64,000 nt of DNA, taken from the NCBI RefSeq assembly GCF_958295425.1, contig NC_081135.1, positions 22,948,180 to 23,012,179 of the forward strand, given 5' to 3'. A model generated the notes under the pieces. That model saw only the letters and a list, made by a program, of their open reading frames with translations, was not told the origin of the DNA and made no database searches. Source of the DNA: Solea solea (Eukaryota > Chordata > Actinopteri > Pleuronectiformes > Soleidae). Below, piece after piece: positions 9,501 to 23,300 of this stretch (within the stretch, counting starts at the first letter, position 1; each line of letters starts with the position of its first letter). The position numbers and the translations under genes were made by a program.

Positions 9501-11234
9501 ATAGGTTTTAAAGTGTCCAGTTTGTCTCAGGTCGTGTCTCTATGTTAATATTTCCTTACCATGAGTTTTAGAGCAGATGCATTATTCAATGTTAATTCCG
9601 TTTATTATATTCTGTGCATTATATGTCCTGTGTTGTGCTGTATGTTGTTCTGCAGCTGTTGTAGCACTTTTGCCTTATTCTCACTTGGGACAATAAAATA
9701 TTTTATATTGATTCTTCTCACTCAGAATATCAGCGCTCGTATATATATCGATCTTAATGAATTCTGTCAGATGAAATTAAAGCATTTTTACACGTTTTAA
9801 AAACGTTTTGGTGTGCTTTCCTTGTTGCAGAATGCCATGCGTGCCACAATGGAGTTATACGGCGATGCCATGGAGTATCCGGCCGTCCATGCACAGGTCG
9901 CTCTGGGAACTGAAGATCTGACAGTGAAGGTAAATCTGCTCCTGCTGGATTAATCTCTCTCACTAACACTTAGAAGAAGAATTAACTCTTCACGTAGTCA
10001 AGCAGCAGTGGTGGAAATGAAAATGAGTTGCTTTAAGGGTTTGTTCAGACCTCATGTTCCTCCTCAGGTGAGCGATCGTGGAGGAGGTGTGCCACTGCGG
10101 AAGATCGAGAGGCTCTTCACCTACACGTACACCACTGCTCCTCGACCCAGCCGTGGTTCACATGCTACTCCTCTGGTCAGTATTCCTCATGTGGATTATG
10201 TCAAGTAGGAACAGTATAAACTATTCATTAACTGCAGTAGCTTCTTGTGCTCACCTTAAGTGACTTAATATAGACCTTGTAATCACTTCTGTGATTGATC
10301 TATTGTTTTTGCTTGTTAATAAATATCTGAGTAGGTAAAACAGTCACAAATTGAGAGTAAAGTCTAGGTTATTTTTCCTTTTGTATTCTGTGGTTATTTT
10401 AGTGCTTTGCTTTCAATTCACAAGCTCAGTCATGTAAAAAAAAATGACATTATAACATCAGTAAATGCAGAAATGTACATTTTGTAGAGGGTGAACTGAG
10501 CAGAGAAACTGAACTATAACTTTCCCCACAACCTTATATAAATATGACATGTAAGTGAATGCACCTCATACCAGACACATTGATTTTGGTTGGGTTTGGG
10601 TGATAATTCTCATCCTAAAAATGTAGTAACAGACCAGTATTCTGCTCTGTATCATCTGCCCCAGTCCCATCTACTAAGCTCTTTCAGATCTTTTTAACTC
10701 TCTTCATCAGCAAATACATTTTTCAATGAATTTTCCCAGAGAATAAATTGTTGAAAAGATTTAAGCTTCAGTACATCTGACCACAGTTCACAGTAAATTT
10801 GGAAAAGTGTAGCGTCGCTATAGATTATGAGGCTTGAGTTTAAGTCTTGTTGATGATCTGTGCTTTGTTTTGGTCTAGGCTGGTTTCGGGTACGGCCTGC
10901 CCATCTCTCGACTGTATGCGCGATACTTTCAAGGTGACCTGAAGCTGTACTCTCTGGAGGGTTATGGGACGGATGCTGTCATCTATATTCGGGTAAACGT
11001 CAGGTCTTTCTTTTTGTGTGTGTGTGTGTGTGTGTGTCTCTCAAAAGGCAGACTGGATGCACGTGTTTGACCGCTCTCTCCGTTTTCTGTCAGGCTCTCT
11101 CCACAGAGTCCATTGAGAGGCTCCCCGTGTACAACAAGTCGGCATGGAAACACTACAAGATGATCCACGAGGCAGACGACTGGTGCGTCCCGAGCAAAGA
11201 GCCCAAGGACATGACAACGTTTCGTAGTTACTAA
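6571..11234 (+). CDS. pdk1: Pyruvate dehydrogenase kinase, isoform 1-like
   Basis: Eleven exons: 6571-6679, 7534-7675, 7776-7847, 7943-8127, 8651-8746, 8839-8916, 9273-9349, 9831-9929, 10068-10175, 10879-10992, 11094-11234. They total 1221 nt, or 406 residues. PDK phosphorylates serine on the E1-alpha subunit of mitochondrial pyruvate dehydrogenase, switching the complex off. It acts in the matrix, bound to E2 lipoyl domains. The N-terminus ([10 protein letters not shown]) is basic and lacks acids, fitting a transit peptide. The kinase N-terminal helical domain is at ~20-180 ([42 protein letters not shown]). The GHKL ATP site shows the N box at ~250-260 ([12 protein letters not shown]), G1 box DRGGG at 289-293 and G2 box GFGYGLP at 324-330. 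The C-terminal DW pair is at 389-390. Wording such as [10 protein letters not shown] and the ITGA6 synteny favour PDK1 over PDK2 or PDK4, but the length matches PDK2 more closely because the N-terminus is short. Confidence 0.95.
6742..6773. repeat. (ATCC)n short tandem repeat
   Basis: Five ATCC units with a GTCT-rich lead-in, in pdk1 intron 1. Nothing else is recognised in that intron (6680-7533). Confidence 0.85.
11016..11038. repeat. (GT)n microsatellite
   Basis: A pure GT tract in the last pdk1 intron, about 55 bp upstream of the acceptor TTTTCTGTCAG. Confidence 0.95.
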
Positions 11235-12960
11235 GTACAAATAGCCTTGTTACAAGAGAAGAGGTAAATGAGGGGTTTTGTGTGAGTGTGTGTGTGCAAA
11301 GTGTAATTCATTCAGATTTGTTGTAAATAAGGTAAATAGGTAGAAGTATAGTTTATCTTTTTCATCAAGAAAGAGGACCAGGTTTTAAAGCTGCTGCTAA
11401 AAGACTGGAATTTTTAGGTCAATGACGATATTGATGATGACATTTGCCAACCCTTTTTAATTATTTAAAAATTTAAAGACATTTTATTTTATTGTTTCCA
11501 GGACACATACTGAGCAGGACAGTGCTCTCTCGTGGACAAATTATGGTACAGCACTACTGTTCCTACATTAAAAAAAAGTGATGCTGTACATGACGCAGTA
11601 ATGATACAGGGTTTCCATGGGTCCTTGAAATCCTTGAACGTTTTTTGAAAATTGCCCTTAATAGACATGGGTCATTGAAAGTGCTTGAATTTTGAAGGAA
11701 ATTTCCTTCTTGCACAAAATCCAAGCACTTTTTTCCAGTGCCAATGTGCCCTTGTTTGTCACAACACCACCTACTGTTTCATGCTCCCTGCATTGCTTGA
11801 TGTACATATGCTGGACTTATGCAAAACAGATGTCGAGTTGTGATTACTAGCATTGATGCGAACACTGTCCACTGTTGACATGAAATTCCATGCAGAACAG
11901 TGAATGAGTTACATAAAGCAAGGGAGAGCAAATTACGTGATGCCTGGTAAATGCAAATTCCACGATGTGTGGCTCACCAAAGAAAATTACAAAGATCCAA
12001 GATCCCAAGGACGATCACTTGGTCAGATGCAGAGCGTGCTGCAAATCAATGAAAGTGGACGCCACGAGCGAAGCGGCTCTTACAAGTAACGTCCTCCCAT
12101 CTTAAGCTGTGTCAGCACATTTGGTCCTTGAATTTGAGTCAGCAATTAGTCCTGGAAATTCCTTGGAAAGTCATTGAATTTGACGTCAACCAAGGCGTGG
12201 GGACCCTGAGTGTAATATAATAATGATAAGCTACAGAAATGTCACGTCTTGATCCTTCAAGAACGAGGACAAAAACCCTGCCACCTGAAAGTGATCACCA
12301 TGGTTACAAATCATTGCATTTACAAACTGTGTCTTTACAAACTATAGTGTCAGTCTTCTAGTGTGATACTTTCTACTTTTTTTTAGTTGTTTTTGCAGAT
12401 GGGTCTTCACATTTTTTAATTCTTGGGCATTTCCTCCGTTGCATAATGTAAACAAGCAAAGGGATCAAGTTAACCACATGTAAAGGGAAATTTCACTCCC
12501 ATCACTGTAAAGGAATAACTGGAAAACACGAAATTCAACACTTGATGGTGGGTGTGTTCATTTTCTTCTTAATTTTTCAGGTAATGTTAAATTTAATGTT
12601 ATTGTTTTTTCCTCATGAGTTGTGTCTGTGTAATAATAACAATACCGTTTGTGGTAGTGTCAGTAGGACTCCTGCTGTTGAATAAGCTACTGATTAAATG
12701 CTCAATGTTACACAACAATGTTACACTGTATGGATCACGTTCAGTAAACAATAAATACTTCATGCAGACACATGCAGCGGTGTGCAACCACATGTATTTT
12801 TATACGCATCAGTACAGCGGACACTTTGGCTGCTCATATCACTTTGAAAGCGGTACAGTGAATGTGGTGTTCAAACAGAACGCCAACATAGAAAAGAGAA
12901 ATCATTGTTACTGTGGAAACAATAAGATGAAACACTACTAGTAGAATTTAAAGCTCCACT
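11235..12960 (+). other. pdk1: Probable pdk1 3'UTR
   Basis: No further coding sequence is seen. A canonical AATAAA occurs at 12750-12755, with ATTAAA near 12693, so a long 3'UTR including a transposon remnant is possible. A shorter form cannot be excluded. From about 12960 to 13440 there is only a CA repeat and otherwise featureless sequence before the convergent ppp1r9a-like 3' end. Confidence 0.45.
11607..12208 (+). mobile_element. Degraded hAT-like DNA transposon
   Basis: The ends read CAGGGTTTCCATGGG and (reverse complement) CAGGGTCCCCACGCC, sharing CAGGGT as a short terminal inverted repeat. CCTTGAA/TTGAAAG words repeat near both ends. Inside, at about 11940-12000, a frame reads GKCKFHDVWLTKENYKD. 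This resembles the N-terminal zinc-finger segment of some hAT-derived proteins. No intact transposase and no clear 8-bp target duplication are visible. It is inserted in the presumed pdk1 3'UTR. Confidence 0.55.
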
Positions 12961-13040
12961 GCAGAACTTCTATAACCCCCTGTGGACTAATGAGTAATTA
13001 CCAAAACACTGCAGCATCATGAAAGACTGCTTCTCTCCTC

Positions 13041-13062
13041 ACACACACACACACACACACAC
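13041..13062. repeat. (CA)n microsatellite
   Basis: Pure CA tract between the two convergent genes. Confidence 0.95.
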
Positions 13063-13439
13063 CTCTTTGCGTTCAGCAGAGCAAGACATTAGTTTTGTAT
13101 CTGTCCTTTAACATGGCACATCCAGACTGCATCCATGAAACCTGGAGCTACGTGGTGCAGGAACAGTAGCTCTGACACATGCATGCACGTAGTCAAGCAT
13201 TTGTTACTTCACCCCACTGAGTTTTGGTGGCTCTGTGTGTCCGTCTGTGTCTTTGTTTCTGTTTTCCACACTTGCCAATTTGACCAGCAGATGCCACCAG
13301 AGGCTTGTTGTGTGAATGGGGTGAAGTCTGCCATCTCTGATTGCCTTGTTTAGCCTTTGGCAAACCATGTATTTTCAATATCAAGACGATCACATTCGTG
13401 CCAAACTCCAGTCCAGATGAAAACAAAACAAACATCCCA

Positions 13440-14396
13440 TGACGTGAAAATTAGTTTATTGAAGCTGTATGTACCAAGAAATGTTTCTCCATTTTAGAAG
13501 ATGTGGAAAACATAATTTTCTTACAGTCCAACAAGTTGGTGGAGTCAATGCTTTAGAAGAAGAAAAGAAAAAAACACTCTTCATTCAGCCTCACATTCAT
13601 ACATGAGGAAGGTGTCCTCCCGACTCACAAAAGTCCTTGTCATAGGCTCATCTCACCATCTAATGGACCAGCGAGGTGTGTGTTTTAACACAGATCTTCA
13701 TGGTACCATCTCGGTGACACTCAGAGTCAGGGACAGCAGAAGCAGCATTCACTTTGTCCCTAATTGATTTAGTTCTTGCTTTCCTTTCAGTAAAAACCTG
13801 CTTAGCTATTCTACTTAGTAGAAAAATCCTGATAGTATAAAATAAGCAATGATATTTAAGTAAAAAACCGAAGATATGCAGTAAGTAGGCACATGTATAA
13901 AACATCTTTATACATTTAAAACCTTGTCGCCCATTGAAGCTTAAAAGACAAATATAGTGCTTTTATCTGAACTGTACAATAACGGTTCCTGCAGAGGAGG
14001 TGTACAAGGAAACGTGCACGTCATGCTAGCAAAAATATAAAAATGCATAAAAAGCCGTATACATTTCATTTTATATGTGTGCATTATCCGCGACAACTAT
14101 ATCATAGCTTCTAGCTTTATTTTTTAGTGGTAAAATTGTCTCATACCCAAATTTTGTGACATTGATTTGATTAAAGTGGTTTAAGTTTTTTCAACATCTG
14201 GGAGAAAACGATGATGAGAAAAGAAACAGTAGCTACATTAACAACATAACTCACTACTGGCACCTCAGTCAGCCTTGTTGGCGTTGACATCATGTGACAT
14301 GAAGCGCACATGACACTATCTGTGTATATATATGTAAAAAAAGGTCCTTTGAGTTCTGTGTGGTGATAAAAGTCATGCTAGTACAAACACACTAGC
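13440..14396 (-). other. ppp1r9a-like 3'UTR and poly(A) signal
   Basis: Noncoding sequence after the stop at 14397. A TTTATT at 13455-13460 reads AATAAA on the minus strand and would place the 3' end near 13440. The pdk1 and neurabin-like transcripts are therefore convergent. Confidence 0.6.
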
Positions 14397-17300
14397 TCAG
14401 CAGACCGAGTCAGTACTAACTGGTAGTTTCCCACTGCGTCGAATCTCCTTCTCTTTTTTCTCTCTCTGTTTCTCCAGCTTCTCCTGAGCCTTGCGCATGT
14501 CCTTCAGCTTTTTCTTGATAGTCGAGCGGTCGCTTTGACTCGACACACCAAGTGCCTGAAGGAAGAAGTGAACAGATTTAGGATCGATCATGACGAGAGC
14601 AAATTTGTCTAAATGTAATGTTTCTGACAATATTACTGCAATTCCTGCAACACCTAATATTATTTTAATCTGTAAACCACACATTTCCAAGAGATAAATG
14701 GATCAAAAACAACATTATTTTAAATAAAAACACATAAATCTCAAATGTGTTGTGTGATCCCATAACATAGAGATGGGAATCTCACCAAGTCTCACAAATG
14801 AATGATGCTTTACACCCCCCTCCATTATCTGATTTATCTGTGTTTAAGGTCTCTGTGCAGCACTTTGGCTGCATTTACACTGCATGGTGCCCCACACTGA
14901 CCCAAACTGTGACATTTTACTCCATGTGGCACAAATCAAATAGATAATTGAAGTTTCATAATAACACCACTTACACTTCTGTTTCGGCCTACTAACAATT
15001 TCAGGTCAGTTGCCAAAAACCCTACCCTGTGGGTTGCCTCCTTAAGTGTTAACCGGTGTAAAGGTAGATTTCAAAATACTTTTCAAAGACAATATAAGCA
15101 GGTCCTCAAAAATAATCTGATCCAAAAAAATAGCAGAATAGGACATAAAAACCTAGAGTCTAAACGCAGCCTTTTGACTCTACCTTTATGTATGAGAACT
15201 GCTTTATAAATAAAACTGCCCTGTCATGCTTTGCTTCTTCTTGTCCTTAATGCCTTTTCCCAGCTGGGGCTGCACAAATGTAAAACATGAATTGGGAACT
15301 GTAGGATTTTCTCTGGTTTTTTTATGACATCTGGCCACAAGGTGGCAGTCAAAGTCTGACCAGGACGAACTACAGTCTGATAAAACAAGGCCTCTTGTAT
15401 AGTGAAAAATGGAAATTATACCTTCACTGTTTTTCATCCAATGAATGAGAAAGAAAAGTGCATGTGCATGTGTTCTTTACTTTACCTTCAATTTGTCACT
15501 ATCCAAATGCAGGAGCTGCAGGCCGTCCACTCCCTTAGCAGTGAATTCAGGTGTGTACTGGTCCATATTCATGCCCATCAACCAGTGACACACCTGCTGG
15601 TTGGTCCATTCAGACACAGGCCGATTCTGCCACTGATACTCTTTCCCTGTAGACACTGGTTCATCATCCAAAGTCTACAGTGGACACAGAAAACACAGAT
15701 GAATTAGAAACATAACGACACCATTGCTCAGGGGGGTTGAGTGGGTGAAACCACCGTGTGGACTTTGAGAATATCATGATTTGCTGTCATATGCTGCTGT
15801 GCTGTAAAGGTTTGAAGAGTAAAAACAATATTATGATAACAGAGATAAGAGTTGATACTTATAAATTACTGCAAACAGTCATTCTGACACAATGAATTGT
15901 GCGCGACCGACAGTCAGTCAGTGTTGTTGCAGTTACACAACAGTAGGCTTATCCTAGACAGTGATCATGTTTTCCACTTGATTCATAAATGTCATTTAAA
16001 ATGAATTCATCAGTGAATTATTAATGGAGAAACTGCTGAAAAAAAACAATTGAAGTTTAACAGAAGAGAGGTGGATGGCAAATAAAAAGGTGAAGCCACC
16101 AGCAGCATGTATTCAACAAAACAAAGCTGACGTGTAGTGCAAGTTCAACTGGCTGATGAGCAAAACTGTGTGCAGTGTACAACATCACCAAGACAACGCT
16201 GAGAAGACAAGCGGGCAATGAGAAAAATATCTGCATTCCCAGATGCATGGCAGTATGTGTCCATGCGTTTTACTCTACAACACCTACAGAACAAACTATA
16301 ATATGAATAGCAGACATGACGAAACACCACTGAGCAGGCAGCAGAGCAGTCAACATTGTTCTATGGTCTGCCCGAAGCACTAGTTGTTCTAACAAAGGCA
16401 AAAGTACAGACTTCTCATCACAGCTGATTTAGGAAAAACAAAAACAAAAGAAGTGTAACACAAACAAAGTAACTCTACAACATTCACACACATGCTACTG
16501 TGTTATTCCCTCTCCTGTCGTGATCTAATCGCAGCCATTAAAAAGTGGGAGGCTCAAAGAGCATGCTTGAGTATGTCCCCTTTCAGCTGCATCAAGGCGT
16601 CCCGCATGGCTTTTGTGACGGTACAACATGGAGAGCACTCACCTCGCTGGAAGAGAAGATTAAAGTGTGTGAGCGCCCAGACAGATTGGGTTCAGCAACT
16701 AACCCAGAGAGGTCTGAACTGGGACTGGCAGCGTTAGAATCATCTATGACTGAAAAACTCTGGAACAAGTGGAAACAAGGAACGCATTTACTCAAGCAAC
16801 ACATGACCAAACAACAAAACTTCGACGAGAGGAAAACAAGTACAATGCCACAGGTGTGACGGGGTGTCAGAGTAGTGCTGTTCAATACAAAGTGGATGTA
16901 TTGAGATGGTTGATTCTAAGTGATCGCAGTGGTCAGTAATCCAGGTTACTGATTCAGAGCGATGAGTGACTTTGATCTTCAACATGTGGGTAGACAGAGA
17001 AGATCAAGGATCTTCTATGCAACACTATATTCAAGGTAAGAACAGTTTAAACCAATCCACCACCAACTACATCAACAGCAACTACACTACTAGAACAACT
17101 AAGAACAAAATAATTATATTTTGTGGGTTAAATGAGAAAGAAGGGCTGTTGCACCAGCTACAGGAAAAGACAATTTAATTGATGTATTCTGGGAGTTAAA
17201 TTTCAAAATAAAAGTTAGATCCAATATTTGAGTCAGTGTTGACTTCACATTAAATCTTGTTAACTTTTGATTTGCTGGTGCAACAAGTCCCACAAACTAT

Positions 17301-20300
17301 TTCAGTGTTATTCTTTTCTTCTAATGCAAAATGGGTTTTTTTCTGAATGCAAAGGAACAGGAGGATTAGACAACATTAGTTTCTTGTAGAAAACCCACTA
17401 CAAAAGAAACGAAACGTGAATTATTCCCGAGATAAGATGCGGTGAGAGATTACAAATCGCAGAGCTGCATTTGTTAGTACTGCTCTAACAGGTCATCTAA
17501 AAATCAAAGGTAAATACAAAAGTTGTATACTGTACCAAATCTAATGAGCGACTGAATAAAGAGGACCAGGAGAGATTTGTCTGTTTAAAGGAGACATGGT
17601 TCATTCAGACAAAATGTCCAGGAAGAGAAGATCTGAAAATAGCTGCCACAGCAAAAAAAACCTTCTCTCTATAATAACTCCGCTCATATCTTGAACTCAT
17701 TAAACAGAATCATGGGAACATCAGCCTAACCACAGCCTGTATGACAGTAAGCCAGCCATTTCACTGGGTGTGTTTCATGTGTCATTTTTTCTTTTTTTTT
17801 TTAAAGTCATTGAAAAGCCACCAATTGCTTTCCCACTGGCTCTCTCTGATGGCCTACATATGGCTCCAGTTTTGTGCAGCTTCTGCAGGCTGTAGCTCGT
17901 TTGGAGAACAGCGAGTGATGGCACATGATTGCTAACAGCCTTCTGATATGCGTCTTTTAGTTTTACACGTTCTCTGATGCCAGAACTATACTGTGATGAT
18001 GGAGGATCGAAAATAGCCGTTTTGCAGCAGTCCAAGTCAGTAGCAGTGACCCCAATGCTTTTTCCTACTTCTCTCTAACGTGGTACGTAAAACCACATAC
18101 ATATCTTAAAGCTGTGCTGGATACAAGTTCTCTCTATAACCTGGATTTACCTCGATATGACAAAAAGAGAAAGTCACATACCTTGGGCTTGCGATCATGG
18201 CTGTGCTCACTGCTGGTCTCATTAGCAGTGTACGGCAGGCTGCTGCTAGAAGAGGAGGGTTCCCTGTCCCTCTCCTTGTCTCCAAACCAGGTGAATGGCA
18301 TACAGGTAGGAATGGTGGTCATTGATTCTGCAGGAGAGACGTTCCCTCCGGACTCCTCCAATAACTCCGCTGAGCCCCTGGGAGTAACAGGGAAAAAGAA
18401 GACACTATTGTAGACATAGACGTTTAATAAAGTCTATGTATATGTTGTATTACAAAATGAATCAGTAAGTGATAATTATCAGATATAGGAGGAAAACCTG
18501 TATCAAGCTTTGGGTCCTAATGACATGGCTCTCAGAGAGCTAGTATCTACACGTCTGGCTTAAATTTAAACTAGGGCTGTCAAAGTTAAAACGTTAAACC
18601 CTGCGATTAATACAGCCGAGATTAACGCGATAAAATTATTTATTGCAGTAAACGCAAGTTTGTTTACTTCTGGTGTGCGCTGACCTCTGACATGAAAGCT
18701 GGGAATTATCTGCGCAAAACAGTCACTCGCCTGCAGTCAGTCAGATAGGAGAGACTGAGATAGTAGCTGAAGATGGAGATAGATGAGGGATTGTTGGGCG
18801 GAAGGTTTCATTTTAAGTAGCTGAGCGACGGAACCATTGATAAAACAAAAGTTTCCTGGGTGTCACGGCACAATTTATTGACAATGACTGGAATTTGCAA
18901 TCCTTTGCCTTGACTGTCAAAAAAACAAACAGATGTGCAACTAATTGCTGAGACCTGCGCAGAGGAATTCCTCCACATCGCCAATAAGTGGAAAGTAAGT
19001 GGCAAACTAACCACTCACCCGTAATATGCTGGCAGCTGCCCGGCAACTCATATTTGGACACTCTCCCTGCGTGCCTGTGTTTCCTCTTTTCCTCCCTCTC
19101 TCTTTCTTTTTCTCCCCCTCTCTCTCTCTCTCTCTCTGGTGGATTTTTTGTTGTGGTGTTAACACATGTTGTTGCATACAGGATTGCAGTCATCCATTCT
19201 GAGCCTTTATTTTAAGATGACCTGGTTGGCACTTGATAGGCCCGAGTCTATTTGAAATCACATAGTTCTATGTGTAGCTCTGTGTTTAAAAAGAAAGATA
19301 CAATTAAACAATGGTGTCTCAAAATGCTAGTCATTAGAAGAAAAGCAAACTTTTAATCGCTATTAATCAAGATTAACAAAATTCAAAATGCGAAATTAAT
19401 TTGTTAAATTTTTGTAATCTATTGACAGCTATAGTTTAAAATATGCAATGCTGGGAAACTGCTGAGGAGGGAGAGACTAGAGAAGCACAGACTCGTCCTC
19501 ATGATGGAGTACAAGGTGAGCGGTAAAGTTGTAATGCAGGCTTGCAGGTGACATTTCAAGCAAGATATATGTGATGTGATAAATGCACAAAAATGTTGAT
19601 TTTAATATCATGGGGACTTAAAGTAACATGAATCTAGGAAACTGGTCCCCTGTAATATTCATAAACACAAAATAACAAATACTGAAACAATTGCCATTTT
19701 TGTTTTTGTTGAGTTGAGTTTATTAGTGTACAGGAGCCTTTTTGTTTTCCACTGAGGAACTTATACTGTTTCCATTTATCATACAGTATAGTAACACATG
19801 AATCTCCCATCTATAAAAAGCAAAGCCATAAACAAGCCAAAAAAAAACAGACCTGAGTCAATTCTTATTATTTTATATAAACATTACTTAATGTAAGTTA
19901 TACAGTACCTGCTGTCCAAAGATGCTCTCATCGCCTCTTTTTCATGTTTCTTTCCTTTCCCACCCGACTTCCGAAGGCCACTGTTTTGATCATCAGTAAC
20001 GTTTGTGCAGTCAGTACACAATGGTGGGAACAATGTGAAAACAAAATAATTGGTTTCTGTGGAGACCTACCCGAAGTCTGGAAACCGTCTTTTTGCTTTT
20101 CCTGCTGGTGAAGGTTCATTTAACTCATCTGGAATAAAACCACAATAATCAGTATCAGTAGCAATGTAAACAAACGCCTTGTTAATGCAGACTGTGTGTT
20201 TGAGTTTCTAGTACCTTTTGTCTCTTTGCCCTTTCCTTTGGACTCTCTCTTCTTGACGTTGCGCATGAATCCAGAGGGGGAATGTGGTGAGGAAACATCT

Positions 20301-23300
20301 TTTGGAGGAGACATAGAAGGACTTCCACTGCTTTCAATGCTGTCGCCCTGTGATGGTGACAGAGACGGGCTGCTGTATAGCTCCACCTTACTTCCGGATC
20401 CATCTCTGGCTTCGCTTGGCTTATCTCTCTGTTCATTCGCAGGATAGCACACGGTCACTGGGAGGGACAGGCTCTCCTGGATAGAACTCCTCCTCCTTCT
20501 GGGTGGTTCCCGTTCCTCCTGCTCGTCCTCTTCTTCAGTTTCCTGTGCAGACAAAGATAATTATTTCAAAAGACAATGCAAGGAAGAGGGTATAAAAGCT
20601 AAATATAATTATAACATTTAAGTTGATGACATGTTCCCTTCTTCTACAAACAGGAAGTGTCTAGTTCTGAGAGTGAACATGCCATGAAGGGAGTTCGGGT
20701 TTTATGTTGCATTTGGTGTCCGACTGTTTTAACTCATAAGCCCCTACAGTATAATACATTGATTTTAACCCTTCGTCACCGACAGGATTTGGCATGCATA
20801 CTTCTCATTACCGTAACTCCTAGACCGTTTGTGATATCTAGAAAATTCAAAAACTATGGACTGGCGATTTGTCCAGGGTGCCCTATCAGCTGAGATTGGC
20901 ACAGAACCCCCCACGACCCTCATGTGGAGGATAAAGCGGCAGAAGACGGCTGGATGGATACCGGAAAGCAGAGAAATAGAGCTTTGTGCCCATTTACTTG
21001 TCATTACGGTAGCCCTCAGGACTTCCACGGTGAACGTCCAGTCACAGACACAATTCAAGATAATAATAATTCATAAGAGGGTTTATAGCTCTGGAAGCAC
21101 TGTCATTGTATTAGGCAATTTTCTGACTGACCTGAGAGTGACTTGAAGCCCCTGCAAAGTTCTCCTTCAGTTTGGTCCGTGATGGAGGCTGACGCTTGGC
21201 TTTCTGAGCCAGCAAGCCTTTAGCTCTGAGAGCACTGGTGTCCAAGCGTTCAGTTTCAGGGACCAACTCCCCCCAGTTTTGTTCTACAACAGAGAAAAAA
21301 ATGCATACCAAATAACTCACAAACACTGTAACACTGTGTTAATTATTTACCATGGTTCATATGAGTTTATGATGTGTATTTGTGAATGGTTGGTAGATCA
21401 CACACATGTGATATGATTGTGTGCACTTCGTTATAACTCATTCAGATAAGTCTTAGTACCTAGCAGTGAGTCAACAGACTGTGTGTAGGTGAACGAGCCT
21501 TGGCTGCTGAGTCTTTCCTCTGCAGCAGAGTCCTGACCACTCTGATGCTCTGCACCCAAGGTTCCTCTGGACTCCAGCACGGCTATCTGTGCACAGACAA
21601 ACACCGTACAACATTATTGTCTCAAGAAGTATTGTCATGGTGTTTAAGCACTGTTCTTCTGAGCCAGGCTCTTACCCTGTTCTTTAAAGTCTCCAGCTGC
21701 TCCTTGTACCACTTGTCTTTTTCATCTAAATTCTTCTTCAGCTCCTCCTCTTTCTTCACAAAGTCTATCTCTCTGGGGAGGAAACAAGCAAAAGCAGTTT
21801 CCCATCAGCTCTTTTATGTGATTATCCTCAGACCACTTTTCCTTACTAAATCACAAGATATAAAATCTAAGTTTAGCCTTGGTTGTAGTATAAATAGACA
21901 CATGCTGTATATCAGCACCGCATCAAGACAATGAAAAAAATATATATATTTCATTCATTTCAAATTATTCCAGTGCTGAAACATGCTGCCACTGCTTGTC
22001 CTGCTACTAGCAATGACCTGTTTGTTGGAAAATCTGTTCAGACACTCTGAAAAGATAATAACAGACATTGTTTTTCAAAACCTCAATTCTACAATGCTTT
22101 GAAGAACAAGGTGAAAGATTCATCTACACCTCATCTCTTTAAAAAAAAGTATTATTCAATATTAACTCTAGTCAAGCTTGTATTAGTCTATATTAAACTA
22201 GAATGAAGTTTTGAGTAACTCACTTCTGCTGGTAATCCTTGAGTAGTTTCTTGGCCTTGTTGTACTTCTTGTCCAGGATCTCATACTGAGACTGAGTCTC
22301 AGTTAATTGCTCATTCACATTCTTACACAGAGCCTGGGCTTCCAGCCAGTAACTCTCCAGCTTCAGGATTTTGTCAGTGCTATCCTCAATCTTTTGCTCC
22401 AGTGCAGACTCCCTGGCTTCAAACAAAGATCTGTCCTCCTCCGATGCCCTGAGCTGTACAAAGGGGACACATTAACAGCGGTAACAAATTAAATTTATAT
22501 AACAGATGGCCAGAAACAGCCCAGGATTTCTTGTACATTGACCAATTTGTGGCGTGCCGCCACAGAATCAACAGTGACTACCACAAATTGACAGACTGCT
22601 GATTTGTCTGCCCCTCCTCTCCACACACAAGTGCATGTAGCAAATATCAAACGATAATGAGAAGTAGCAGCACAGAGAAGACAGGTGGCGAAATCTGGAG
22701 TTCACCTACGGTTGGCAACAGTGGTGTAGTCTACGATACGCAGGTATACACTGTATACCCAGTACAAAATGGCCAGGATTTCTGTATAACCACATCTTGA
22801 TAGCACTCCTCTCTATAAACAAAGGCATATCACTATCTCTCTCCCTGTTAATGATCTAACCAGCAAAGCACTGTCACCCATTTAGTGTGTGTGCCGCAGG
22901 TGCGCCAGTGGGAAACACTGCAACCTGTTGCTATGTATTGTATTAAACAGTGATTATTAGAACTAGTTTGTCAGTTTATTGAAAGTTTAACAGTTTTCTT
23001 CAAACCTTTATTAAAGGCACTGTTTTTTGCACTATCAATAGTGACTTAGGACACTGTGAAACATACAAACATACAAATCCTAATGCGAGAAATGTTTTAA
23101 AAATACAGTATTTATCCATGTCTTTCTATCTTGTTTTAATATTATTATTATTGCTTGTATGTTGAATATCGTAGAAAAAAACATTTCATTTCCATCATAC
23201 CTTTTCCTTAAGTTTATTTATTTCAGCTGTGGCAATGCTTTGTTTCAGCTGCATCTATGGGGGGGAAAAAGGAACATTTATTTTGTTAGTGAATCTTTGT

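Noticed and set aside
12615..12941. 108-codon plus-strand ORF after pdk1
   Set aside because: It lies in the presumed 3'UTR, spans the poly(A) signal region and shows no recognisable motif.
17775..18035. Minus-strand ORF with a protein-like stretch ([19 protein letters not shown]) between neurabin-like exons 15 and 16
   Set aside because: I considered it as an alternative exon. There is a possible AG acceptor, but no convincing donor keeps frame and I do not recognise the sequence in neurabins.
18813..19193. 126-codon minus-strand ORF within the hAT element
   Set aside because: It includes translation of the CT microsatellite and is antisense to the recognisable transposase scraps.
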